DNA of 14,091 nt from Verrucomicrobiia bacterium (GTDB lineage Bacteria > Verrucomicrobiota > Verrucomicrobiae > Limisphaerales > JAKPVM01): NCBI GenBank assembly GCA_026417275.1, contig JAOADO010000021.1:1-14091 (forward strand), read 5' to 3'. Under the pieces are notes generated by a model. The model saw only the letters and a program-made list of their open reading frames with translations. It was not told where the DNA came from and made no database searches. The stretch's first letter is position 1. Every line of letters starts with the position of its first letter. Position numbers and translations under genes: made by a program. Of this stretch, positions 7,915-14,091 are shown in pieces.

Positions 7915-8421
7915 TTAAATGTTTTTTTGTGTGGCGGTGGTTTCAACCCCTGGAGAAGTCTGATTTGAAGTGGGAGCAGTGGTTGTTTCTGCGGGTTTTG
8001 TTGCGGAGTTCGAACCGGGCATATTAAGCGTTGGTGTTGTAATTGTTAGACTGCGTGCCTTTCTTGTCGCCTCTATTCCGAATAACCTTGAAGCGATTTT
8101 AAGCAGTCTTCGCCCGGAGACCCGCACTTTTAAGTCGCGACGCAGGAAACCTCTCGGCGGATGGTAGTGTCTGAAACTCTCGAGCTCATATCTTAACTCT
8201 CGAGTATTTGTTGTCCTGCCGAGTTGGCGCAACATCTCAAGGTCCCCGTAGAACATTTTTCTGTTTAGAACCCACATCATGCGCGCCAGAAAAATGACAT
8301 TGGGTCTAACGCACATCCAGAAGAGTCGTTTTTCGAACTCTTCGGCTCGACAGTTGAAACGTTCACAAAAAATGTCCTGTAAGCACCGGTCAGGTATATT
8401 TTTTTCGGGTTGTGGTTGCAT
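7915..8421 (-). CDS. Conserved-looking small basic protein of unknown function
   Basis: A 168-residue protein without a family I can name with certainty. Residues about 15-115 are rich in Arg, aromatics and Cys, with the segment DIFCERFNCRAEEFEKRLF, a hydrophobic middle (VIFLARMMWVL) and a basic stretch (LKVRVSGRRLLKIASRLF). From memory, similar FCERF...YEKR...F proteins occur as hypothetical proteins in Verrucomicrobiota, but I could not check this. The last 45 residues are a Thr/Ser/Pro/Asn-rich tail, probably disordered. It has no signal peptide. Support for a real gene is the long frame filling the gap between two convincing genes and the non-random N-terminal composition. It is transcribed away from the Gfo/Idh/MocA gene across a 63-base AT-rich gap and runs head-on into the glycoside hydrolase gene. 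No Shine-Dalgarno sequence is seen at the start. Confidence 0.72.
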   Translation of the reverse strand: MQPQPEKNIPDRCLQDIFCERFNCRAEEFEKRLFWMCVRPNVIFLARMMWVLNRKMFYGDLEMLRQLGRTTNTRELRYELESFRHYHPPRGFLRRDLKVRVSGRRLLKIASRLFGIEATRKARSLTITTPTLNMPGSNSATKPAETTTAPTSNQTSPGVETTATQKNI

Positions 8422-8484
8422 TATTTCATAATTTTATTAAAAATACTAAAATAAATCAAAACAATTTTATATAGTAAATTATTT

Positions 8485-9750
8485 ATGCAAAGCCGCAGGA
8501 ATTTTTTAAAGACCATTGGTTTAGCCTTCAGCGTTCCGCAAATTGTGAAGTCTTCCGTTCTTGGTCTGGATGGTTCTGTGTCTCCGAACAACAGGATTTA
8601 TATGGGGTGCATAGGCGTTGGCGGTCAGGGAACGCGGCAGATGGCTGGGGGAATATGGTCTCCCGAAGGAGGTTTCATTGCGCAACCGTCTGTGCGTGTT
8701 ATAGCAGTTTGCGACGCGAATAGGAACAATGTTGAACGCGCAAAAAACATTGTGAACCAGCGTTATGGGAACCAAGATTGCGCGGCATATAAGGATTTTA
8801 GAGAAATAGTTGCGCGGAAAGATATTGACGCTGTGCTGGTTGCCACAGGCGAACGCTGGCATCCATATGTAAGCGTTTGTGCGGCAAGGGCCGGGAAAGA
8901 TATCTATTGCGAAAAACCAGTTTCACTGACGATTCACGAAGCGCGCGTTCTGGCTAACACGGTGAAGGAATATGGCGTAATTTTTCAGATTGGCACACAA
9001 CAACGCTCGATGAATAATTTCCGCTTTGCGTGTGAACTTGTAAGGAATGGTTATATTGGAGAAGTTAAGCAAGTTGTGGCAGATGTCTCTGGCGGAGCGG
9101 TTCATTGCGATTTGCCAGGAGAACCAGTTCCTGATTGGCTGGATTGGGACCTCTGGCTTGGACCTGCGCCGTGGAGACCCTACAACTCTCGCATTGTCGG
9201 TGGCTGGATGGCATATTTCGATTACTCGGGTGGAGACATGACAAACTGGGGGGCGCACGTCTTCGATATTGTCCAGTGGGGATTGGGAATGGATGAGAGC
9301 GGTCCTGTAGAAGTTATTCCTCCAGACGGAAAAGACGTCAAATATCTTACCTATCGCTACGCAAATGGAGTCACTGTCGAGCGGAAATCGATTTCTGGGA
9401 TGAGCAAAGGCATTATGTTCATTGGAACAAAAGGGGTTGTCAAAGTCAGCCGAGAAGTATTTGAAACCGACCCGCCGTCTTTAATGCAGGTTAAGATAAA
9501 ACCGGATGAAATTCACCTGCATTACAGCACTAATCATCACACCGACTTTCTAAACAGTGTAAAATATCGTACTCGTCCAGCGAGCGATGCCGAGATTGCG
9601 TGTCGTTCAATCACTGTGGCTCATATTGGCAACATTGCCACTTATCTTGGTAGACCGCTGAAATGGGACCCGGCAAATGAGAGATTTGTGGGGGATGATG
9701 AAGCCAATAAGATGATTGCCCGTCCCATGCGTCCGCCGTGGACGTTATGA
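8485..9750 (+). CDS. Gfo/Idh/MocA family NAD(P)-dependent oxidoreductase with Tat signal
   Basis: A 421-residue sugar or polyol oxidoreductase of the Gfo/Idh/MocA family. The N-terminus carries a twin-arginine signal (SRRNFLK, residues 3-9, then a hydrophobic run), so export to the periplasm in folded form is likely. The Rossmann fold begins at about residue 40 with the nucleotide loop GVGGQG (44-49), and the family EKP motif is E143-K144-P145. The C-terminal alpha/beta domain includes the WDLWLGPAPWRPYN segment and the GGWMAYFDYSGGDMTNWGAH region common in PVC and Bacteroidota members. These enzymes oxidise or reduce sugars, inositols or glycosides, and in periplasmic forms the cofactor is usually tightly held. 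The nearby glycoside hydrolase suggests a role in sugar use. The start is set by the Tat motif; TATAGT ten bases before the ATG could be a -10 box giving a very short leader, but this is weak. Confidence 0.92.
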   Translation: MQSRRNFLKTIGLAFSVPQIVKSSVLGLDGSVSPNNRIYMGCIGVGGQGTRQMAGGIWSPEGGFIAQPSVRVIAVCDANRNNVERAKNIVNQRYGNQDCAAYKDFREIVARKDIDAVLVATGERWHPYVSVCAARAGKDIYCEKPVSLTIHEARVLANTVKEYGVIFQIGTQQRSMNNFRFACELVRNGYIGEVKQVVADVSGGAVHCDLPGEPVPDWLDWDLWLGPAPWRPYNSRIVGGWMAYFDYSGGDMTNWGAHVFDIVQWGLGMDESGPVEVIPPDGKDVKYLTYRYANGVTVERKSISGMSKGIMFIGTKGVVKVSREVFETDPPSLMQVKIKPDEIHLHYSTNHHTDFLNSVKYRTRPASDAEIACRSITVAHIGNIATYLGRPLKWDPANERFVGDDEANKMIARPMRPPWTL

Positions 9751-9814
9751 TTTATAAACAATTGATGCTTTGCTTAAATAAAATACCTGCTCGCGATAAC
9801 TTATAAAATATCTA

Positions 9815-9835
9815 AACCAGACAAATTGTTTGGTT
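9815..9835. repeat. Imperfect palindrome downstream of the oxidoreductase gene
   Basis: The arms AACCAGACAA and TTGTTTGGTT can pair over ten positions with one G-T wobble around a single central base. A real hairpin would open to about 7 pairs with a loop of seven. It lies 65 bases after the oxidoreductase stop. No T-tract follows, so it is either a weak terminator or a protein-binding site. Confidence 0.35.
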
Positions 9836-9931
9836 ATATAAGAGAATTGAGTGTTTTTACTCCCCGTCATAATTTGCTAACCGCTTCATTTTGTGTTATT
9901 TTCAGTTGTTGTTATGAATCTGTTAGTCAAT

Positions 9932-9937
9932 AAGGAG
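9932..9937 (+). promoter_or_regulatory. Ribosome binding site AAGGAG of the DUF2934 gene
   Basis: AAGGAG is the only clear Shine-Dalgarno sequence before a gene in the window. It stands 3 bases before ATG 9941, 9 before GTG 9947 and 15 before ATG 9953, all in frame. It argues against the upstream in-frame ATGs at 9893 and 9914, though it does not settle which of the three downstream codons is used. Confidence 0.55.
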
Positions 9938-9940
9938 AAA

Positions 9941-10306
9941 ATGAATGTGAACATGGAAGAACGATTTTCGCCAGAAATGTTTGAGAAGGTTGAAGTCCTT
10001 CCCCCAACCCATGAGGAGATTGCCACAGCGGCATACTACATCTGGCTGAGCGAGGGACGTCCAGAAGGATGCGCGGAACGCCACTGGCATGAAGCCAGAA
10101 CACAATTAATCAGGATTCGTCAGGCTGAAGCGCTGGAAAAATTGAAACAACGGGCTAATTCCGAATTAGTTGAATGCAAAACGGAAAGAACAGATGTTCA
10201 ACCAGAACTCTCAAAAAAATCTCAACAGTCTTCAGAGGTAAAATCAAACACCACACAACCTGCAAAAAAGAAAACAACCGCCGTTCGCAAGAAGACCAAA
10301 AAGTAG
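9941..10306 (+). CDS. DUF2934 domain protein with lysine-rich C-terminal tail
   Basis: A small soluble protein of about 121 residues. Residues about 24-58 match the DUF2934 pattern: EEIATAAYYIWLSEGRPEG followed by a conserved HW and charged helix. DUF2934 has no established function. The rest of the protein is Gln/Ser/Lys-rich and ends in a strongly basic tail (AKKKTTAVRKKTKK) of the type that binds nucleic acid in histone-H1-like bacterial proteins, so DNA or RNA binding is a reasonable but unproven idea. The start was chosen at 9941 because AAGGAG precedes it; the reading frame itself extends back to ATG 9893, and GTG 9947 or ATG 9953 are also possible. It stands alone, with a gap of about 190 bases to the oxidoreductase gene and tRNA genes pointing towards it. 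Confidence 0.82.
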   Translation: MNVNMEERFSPEMFEKVEVLPPTHEEIATAAYYIWLSEGRPEGCAERHWHEARTQLIRIRQAEALEKLKQRANSELVECKTERTDVQPELSKKSQQSSEVKSNTTQPAKKKTTAVRKKTKK

Positions 10307-10599
10307 GATTTACGTTTTTTTTGATTAAGTGGCAGTAGTTTATTCTTTCGAAAGTATAATAGAATTTTCCCGGGAATAGGTTTCTCAATTTTCGGCAACT
10401 AAAGAGGAATCGTTTTACGACGAAAAATAATCAGCAAACCAAGTCCCAGCGAAGGTAAAAAAATCCTGCACAAAATTTCTGAGTATCGTCAAACGCAAAA
10501 TTTCGCAATGGATTTTAGAGAAATATTTGCTTCCGAGGGTTCTATGACGGAGGATTCCTCTTGTGTGTAGTTTGCTAAAAAAAAGACGTAAAAACAAAA
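10307..10599. other. Intergenic stretch between DUF2934 gene and tRNA-Glu
   Basis: No convincing gene lies here; short minus-strand frames are low-complexity and unlike proteins. Two 10-bp perfect palindromes occur close together: CTTTCGAAAG near 10345 and TTCCCGGGAA near 10368. An A8 run near 10580, read as a T-tract on the minus strand, lies about 20 bases beyond the 3' end of tRNA-Glu and could aid termination of the tRNA transcript, but no strong hairpin precedes it. Confidence 0.5.
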
Positions 10600-10675
10600 T
10601 GGCGACCCTAACGGGACTCGAACCCGTGTTACCGCCGTGAAAGGGCGGTGTCCTAGACCGCTAGACGATAGGGTC
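10600..10675 (-). tRNA. tRNA-Glu (anticodon TTC)
   Basis: The minus strand folds as a full cloverleaf. Acceptor arms are GACCCTA and TAGGGTC, with discriminator G and an encoded CCA (10600-10602). The D arm begins GTCTAG, the anticodon arm is CCGCC-CTTTCAC-GGCGG with anticodon TTC (minus strand of 10639-10641), and the T arm is ACGGG-TTCGAGT-CCCGT. It reads GAA/GAG codons. It lies 63 bases downstream of tRNA-Lys on the same strand, so the two are probably one transcript. Confidence 0.97.
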
Positions 10676-10738
10676 GCTGAAAATCCAGCGCCAGTTTTGA
10701 GCGTTTTTTAAGCCTGCCTAACGCACAGAAAATCCACA

Positions 10739-10813
10739 TGGTGGGTTGGCAGGGGATCGAACCCTGGACCAACGGCTTAAAAGGCCGCTGCTCTACCGCT
10801 GAGCTACCAACCC
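10739..10813 (-). tRNA. tRNA-Lys (anticodon TTT)
   Basis: The minus strand folds as a full cloverleaf. Acceptor arms are GGGTTGG and CCAACCC, with discriminator A and an encoded CCA (10739-10741). The D arm is AGCTCAGCGGTAGAGC, the anticodon loop CTTTTAA gives anticodon TTT, and the T arm contains GGTTCGATCC. It reads AAA/AAG codons. It is first in transcription order of the Lys-Glu pair. Confidence 0.97.
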
Positions 10814-10825
10814 AGCCTTTCTCTC

Positions 10826-10851
10826 ACACCATGCTTTTAAAAGCATGGTGT
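10826..10851 (+). terminator. Perfect 26-bp palindrome followed by a T-tract, beside tRNA-Lys
   Basis: Arms ACACCATGCTTTT and AAAAGCATGGTGT are exact reverse complements with no spacer, so a hairpin would have about 10 pairs and a small AT loop. The plus strand continues with TTTTATATT, which fits an intrinsic terminator for plus-strand transcription. On the minus strand it stands 13 bases before the tRNA-Lys 5' end with no T-tract, so there it could only be part of the leader or an operator. The role as a stop for rightward transcription across the tRNA genes is inference. Confidence 0.55.
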
Positions 10852-11028
10852 TTTTATATTAACTCATCTTTTTTTATTACGCAAATTTTTTTTGCGGTTA
10901 CAAAAACGGCGAAAATTTACTTAATTTTATTTTACCGCGCAAGAAAATTTTTTTCTTTCTTGCCTTTTATTAAAAGTAAAGCGAATATTCTTGGTCTTAA
11001 GTAGAACTAAATTTTTTTAGCTATTGTT

Positions 11029-11889
11029 ATGGTTGAGAAAGAGAAAATGCCGGCGCCGATTGCAGAGGAATCCAGTCTGTGGTTGGATTTCCTTGCATGG
11101 TTTGAAGTTAATAAGAAGAAACTGTTGATTGCGGCAGTGGTTCTTATAGCGGTATGGATTGGTGCAGTAGTGATTATTCACGCAAAACGCGCTCGTGAGG
11201 AGGAGGCAAGCGCCGCCCTTGCGGCTTTAAGACCGCCACTCGGGCAACCGCTCGCTAATGCGCATCCTCCTTCAAAGTATATTGAAATCGCTGAACGTTA
11301 CAAAGGCACAGAAGCCGCGCCGCGCGCTCTCATCCTTGCCGCCACTGCCTATTATCAGGAGGGGAAATACGCGGATGCGCAGAAAACTTATGAGCAATTT
11401 TTAAAGGAATATTCCGACAATTTATTCGCTCCTCAGGCTGTGCTTGGAGTTGCCGCCGCGCTGGAAGCGCAGGGCAAAGAAGCGGAAGCGCTCGCCAAAT
11501 ATCAGGAGGTGATTACGCGCCATTCCACAGAACCGTACGTGTTGATTCCAGCAAAAATGGCTTACGCGCGGTTGGTGGAAAAACAGGGCAAGTTTGACAT
11601 CGCCTACAATTATTATAACGATGTAATAAAGGCCGATGTTTATACCAGCTGGGCGCAGGAGGCAATGAACAAAATGCATTTATTGGAAAAAGCGCATCCA
11701 GAACTCGCAAAGCCAAAAGTTCAACAACAACAAACGGTTACTATAACGAACCTGGCGAATCTTGCCACAAACAAACCTGCAGTAACAGCAACAAACGCAA
11801 AGGCGCCGACTACAAATCTTACGATTACGCTTAAAACTAATTCGCCGCTTTCGACGCCTGCGCAAAAGCCTCAAAATAATAAGAAATAA
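11029..11889 (+). CDS. Membrane-anchored TPR protein (YfgM-like N-terminus)
   Basis: A 286-residue protein with a cytoplasmic N-terminus, one membrane helix (about 32-51, LLIAAVVLIAVWIGAVVIIH, preceded by KKK), and a periplasmic domain of tetratricopeptide-type helical repeats (about 75-225). The repeats show the usual small/aromatic pattern, for example AAPRALILAATAYYQEGKYADAQ and a second unit ending AEALAKYQEV. The layout resembles YfgM/PF09976 proteins, which in other bacteria act with the Sec translocon and periplasmic chaperones. The last 60 residues form a Thr/Asn/Gln/Pro-rich tail, low in complexity and probably disordered, that such proteins do not usually carry. No ribosome site is visible before ATG 11029. 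No neighbouring gene on the same strand is close enough to suggest an operon. Role in protein export or envelope assembly is inferred from fold only. Confidence 0.85.
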   Translation: MVEKEKMPAPIAEESSLWLDFLAWFEVNKKKLLIAAVVLIAVWIGAVVIIHAKRAREEEASAALAALRPPLGQPLANAHPPSKYIEIAERYKGTEAAPRALILAATAYYQEGKYADAQKTYEQFLKEYSDNLFAPQAVLGVAAALEAQGKEAEALAKYQEVITRHSTEPYVLIPAKMAYARLVEKQGKFDIAYNYYNDVIKADVYTSWAQEAMNKMHLLEKAHPELAKPKVQQQQTVTITNLANLATNKPAVTATNAKAPTTNLTITLKTNSPLSTPAQKPQNNKK

Positions 11890-12292
11890 TAGTCCGCAGT
11901 AGAGCGGTTTCGCAGTTCAATATAAGTCAGTGAATGTTGATTAAGTTAGTTGAATGAATTCAGGATGGTAGGGCTACCGTCTATCCATTTTCGTGGGGAT
12001 GGATTCACATAATGAGTGATTGTTATTTTTAGAATGACTCTGCTCCTGGAGAACCGAGATTGCGGACGCGCAGGAGGCATACCACCAAAAAAATAAGTAA
12101 TCGCCATCAAGTCATTAAGAATACAGTGATGAAAAATGGTTGAGAAAATGAATATTGCATAAACACTGGTTCTTAAGGATGCAGAGCAAGCGGAAATTAG
12201 TAATGTTTTGCGGCGTTTTATAAGTATAAAAAATCTCTGTGTTCTTTGTAAGAAATTTAATTTTGCAGGTTACATTTACTGGTTATGTTGCT
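11890..12292. other. Gene-free stretch between convergent TPR and lhgO genes
   Basis: About 400 bases without a credible reading frame. Several short inverted repeats occur in a row on the plus strand: CCGC/GCGG just after the TPR stop (11895-11908, followed by TTT), GGTA/TACC near 11970, ATCCAT/ATGGAT near 11985-12006 and CTCCTG/CAGGAG (12043-12048 with 12071-12076). A symmetrical AT element TTTTATA/TATAAAA lies near 12215-12231. None is a strong terminator and no known RNA family was recognised. Confidence 0.4.
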
Positions 12293-13486
12293 TCAGACAG
12301 GCAACATTTCTGCTATGTGTTCGCCAATTGCAAGGGAAGATGTTGCCGCCGGGCTTGGTGCATTAAGGACGTGGAGGGCGTTATCTTTTCGAACTATGTT
12401 GAAATCTTGAACGAGATTGCCATCAAAGTCCAGCGCCTGAGCACGAACACCGCTACTGCCTTTTACGAGGTCATTTTCTCTTATCTCTGGCACGAGTCTT
12501 TGTAGTGCTTTGCAAAAGAGGGAACGGCTGATTGAGATTCCGAGTTCGTGTTTCACCATTTGTGGATATTTTGTTAAAAACTTCCAGAGTCCTGTGAATG
12601 CAAGCGATTCAGCGAGGTCTATCAGGTTGATATCCAGGAATTTGTATCCTTCGCGGGAGAACGCCAGGACTGCGTTTGGTCCTGCTTCGACGCCTCCATG
12701 TATCATCCTTGTAAAATGAACGCCAAGAAAGGGGAATTTGGGGTCTGGAACGGGATAGACCAGGTTTTTAACGATGCCCTCTTGTTCTTTTTTAATATTG
12801 TAGTACTCGCCGCGGAATGGGACTATGCGGACTTGCGGTTTTTCTCCCGCGAGTCTGGCAATTCTGTCGCAATGGAGTCCAGCGCAGTTAATGATAAAAT
12901 CGGTTCCGTATTCGCCTGTAGTGGTTTTTATTTCCCAGCGGTTGTTTCTAAAAATGAGCCCGGCAACTTTTGTGTTTGTGTAAATGGAACCGCCGTAATC
13001 GCGAATTTTTTCTGAAAACCGTTTGCAAACAAGTGCATAATCAACGATGCCTTCTTCTGGCACATGGACTGCCGCAACGCCGTTGACGTTTGGTTCATAT
13101 TTTCTAAACTGGTTTGACTCCAGAAATTTTAATCCACTCAGTCCGTTAGCGGTTCCACGTTCATAAAGTTCTTTCAGGCGCGGGACCTCCTCATCAGTGG
13201 CGGCAACAACGAGTTTGCCGCAAATTTCGTGCGGGATATTTTCTTTTTTGCAGAATTCTACCATCTGTTTAATTCCGCGGACGGCGAGTATTGCCTTCGC
13301 AGAGCCAGGTTTATAGTAAAGACCAGCATGCAGAACTCCACTATTGTGCGTGCTCTGGTGCATGCCAACGTCTGATTCTTTTTCGAAAATTGAGATTTTC
13401 AGTTCTCGTTTTTTTTCAAGAAGTCTCAAGGCGGTTGCAAGTCCAACGATTCCGCCGCCTATTATTCCTATCGTTTTAATGTTCAT
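12293..13486 (-). CDS. lhgO: L-2-hydroxyglutarate oxidase/dehydrogenase LhgO
   Basis: A 397-residue FAD-dependent enzyme that oxidises L-2-hydroxyglutarate to 2-oxoglutarate, removing a side product of central metabolism; the E. coli enzyme passes electrons to the membrane quinone pool. The N-terminal dinucleotide loop GGGIVG is at residues 10-15. The family signatures follow: HNSGVLHAGLYY at 47-58, the FRGEYY segment in the middle, PFLGVHFTR, GPNAVLAF, and the C-terminal SSGVRAQALD and APSPAATSSLAIG segments. Length and end points fit the family (about 400 residues). It is a single gene on the minus strand, convergent with the TPR gene and divergent from the prepilin gene across 143 bases. 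No Shine-Dalgarno sequence precedes the start. Glycerol-3-phosphate dehydrogenase-like relatives share the fold, but these motifs are specific enough for a firm call. Confidence 0.95.
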   Translation of the reverse strand: MNIKTIGIIGGGIVGLATALRLLEKKRELKISIFEKESDVGMHQSTHNSGVLHAGLYYKPGSAKAILAVRGIKQMVEFCKKENIPHEICGKLVVAATDEEVPRLKELYERGTANGLSGLKFLESNQFRKYEPNVNGVAAVHVPEEGIVDYALVCKRFSEKIRDYGGSIYTNTKVAGLIFRNNRWEIKTTTGEYGTDFIINCAGLHCDRIARLAGEKPQVRIVPFRGEYYNIKKEQEGIVKNLVYPVPDPKFPFLGVHFTRMIHGGVEAGPNAVLAFSREGYKFLDINLIDLAESLAFTGLWKFLTKYPQMVKHELGISISRSLFCKALQRLVPEIRENDLVKGSSGVRAQALDFDGNLVQDFNIVRKDNALHVLNAPSPAATSSLAIGEHIAEMLPV

Positions 13487-13629
13487 CGGATTATTAATTT
13501 TCGACTTAACAGCACGATATTGACCAAATCAGGTTTTATTTATCCTCCATACGGTAAAATTTTCAATGAATTTAATTTTCATTCGTGGCGTCATTTAAAT
13601 AGTTAAATATTAAGTGCTGAATAATCAGG

Positions 13630-14043
13630 ATGAGAAATAATTGTTGCCATAGCGATGTTTATTTTCAGCCGAAAGAAAAGAGCAATCAGGTTGTTTGTTC
13701 TAATGGGTTCACGTTGATTGAGTTGCTTGTTGTAATCGCATGCATTGCAATACTTGCTTCGATGTTGTTGCCAGCTCTTTCGAAGGCAAAGGAGAAGGCT
13801 GTAACAACGCAGTGTCTGAGCAATTTAAAACAGGTGGGGCTGGCAATGACGATGTATGCCGACGATAATGACGAACTTCTGCCGCCAGCGCATGGCAGTG
13901 TCCCATGGAGTAGCGATAATCCTCCGCCATGGCCCAAGCCGATGCTTCAGTATTCAGGAGGCACAAACATTTCGCCTTCTTTTATGACTTTCCTTATGTC
14001 AGGCTCAACTCTTCGTTCGAGAATTGGCATGGCAAGGGAATAA
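13630..14043 (+). CDS. Prepilin-like type II secretion/pseudopilin protein, probably frameshifted at its 3' end
   Basis: The first 137 residues are a type IV prepilin-like protein of the kind found in many copies in Verrucomicrobiota and Lentisphaerota. After a 26-residue leader, the prepilin peptidase site is G26|F27 ([11 protein letters not shown], mature E5 = E31), followed by a hydrophobic helix to about residue 50, then the [33 protein letters not shown] blocks. Such proteins are usually about 200-280 residues and have a CPSD-like motif further on. Here the frame stops at 14041, but the next frame (13988 onwards) stays open to the window end and reads [19 protein letters not shown], which looks like the expected continuation. 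A frameshift somewhere in 13988-14040, in the organism or in the assembly, is likely. The protein is expected in the envelope; its function is unknown. Confidence 0.8.
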   Translation: MRNNCCHSDVYFQPKEKSNQVVCSNGFTLIELLVVIACIAILASMLLPALSKAKEKAVTTQCLSNLKQVGLAMTMYADDNDELLPPAHGSVPWSSDNPPPWPKPMLQYSGGTNISPSFMTFLMSGSTLRSRIGMARE

Positions 14044-14091
14044 TATTTTTTCTCCTTCTGATGGAGGAAAAGATCCTTCAGTATCGAATTG

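Noticed and set aside
8447..8480. Possible promoter with TATAGT before the Gfo/Idh/MocA gene
   Set aside because: There is no matching -35 box and the region is so AT-rich that a -10-like hexamer is expected by chance.
9893..9940. Upstream ATGs (9893, 9914) for the DUF2934 protein
   Set aside because: They lie before the AAGGAG ribosome site, which fits a start at 9941 or slightly later.
10155..10597. Minus-strand frames of 60-77 residues downstream of the DUF2934 gene
   Set aside because: Partly antisense to the DUF2934 gene, with no start signal, no recognisable motif and unlikely composition.
10738..11004. 88-residue plus-strand reading frame beginning VGWQGIEPWTNGLKG
   Set aside because: Its first half is the antisense of the tRNA-Lys gene, a well-known source of false proteins; the rest is low-complexity AT-rich sequence.
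12698..13015. 105-residue plus-strand reading frame
   Set aside because: It lies wholly antisense to lhgO, whose protein motifs are unmistakable; the composition is not protein-like.

Overview
The window reads as ordinary chromosomal DNA from a bacterium of the PVC group, most likely Verrucomicrobiota (moderate confidence). The pointers are a prepilin-like protein with the [11 protein letters not shown] start and SNLKQ / YADDN blocks typical of that phylum and Lentisphaerota, a Tat-leader Gfo/Idh/MocA oxidoreductase, a DUF2934 protein and a large secreted glycoside hydrolase. Most gene starts have no visible Shine-Dalgarno sequence. No insertion sequence, CRISPR array, prophage or integrase was seen.

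Layout. Positions 1-2582 (+) hold the C-terminal part of a metal-pumping P1B-type ATPase, followed after 6 bases by a complete ABC exporter with a histidine-rich N-terminus; the two probably form one transcript. After an AT-rich gap with a 9-bp tandem repeat, 2796-5090 (+) encode the two subunits of an NfnAB-type NADH / ferredoxin / NADP+ transhydrogenase. From 5186 to 9750 there is a carbohydrate-related block: a secreted clan GH-A-like glycoside hydrolase with a carbohydrate-binding module inserted between its two catalytic glutamates, a small unrecognised basic protein on the minus strand (7915-8421), and the Tat-leader Gfo/Idh/MocA oxidoreductase transcribed away from it.

Positions 9941-10306 (+) encode a short DUF2934 protein with a lysine-rich tail. 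Two tRNA genes follow on the minus strand, Lys(TTT) then Glu(TTC) in transcription order, both with encoded CCA ends. A near-perfect 26-bp palindrome followed by a T-tract lies just beyond tRNA-Lys. Then come a membrane-anchored TPR protein (11029-11889, +), a gene-free stretch of about 400 bases with several small hairpins, and L-2-hydroxyglutarate oxidase LhgO on the minus strand (12293-13486). The window ends in a prepilin-like protein (13630-14043, +) whose reading frame seems to break near its end.

The biology that can be supported is metal export, redox balancing of the NADH, NADPH and ferredoxin pools, polysaccharide breakdown with sugar oxidation, and metabolite repair. I did not find a convincing undescribed multi-gene system. 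The items most worth a second look are the glycoside hydrolase architecture, the ATPase / His-rich exporter pair, the unrecognised 168-residue protein, the palindrome beside the tRNAs and the probable frameshift in the prepilin gene.
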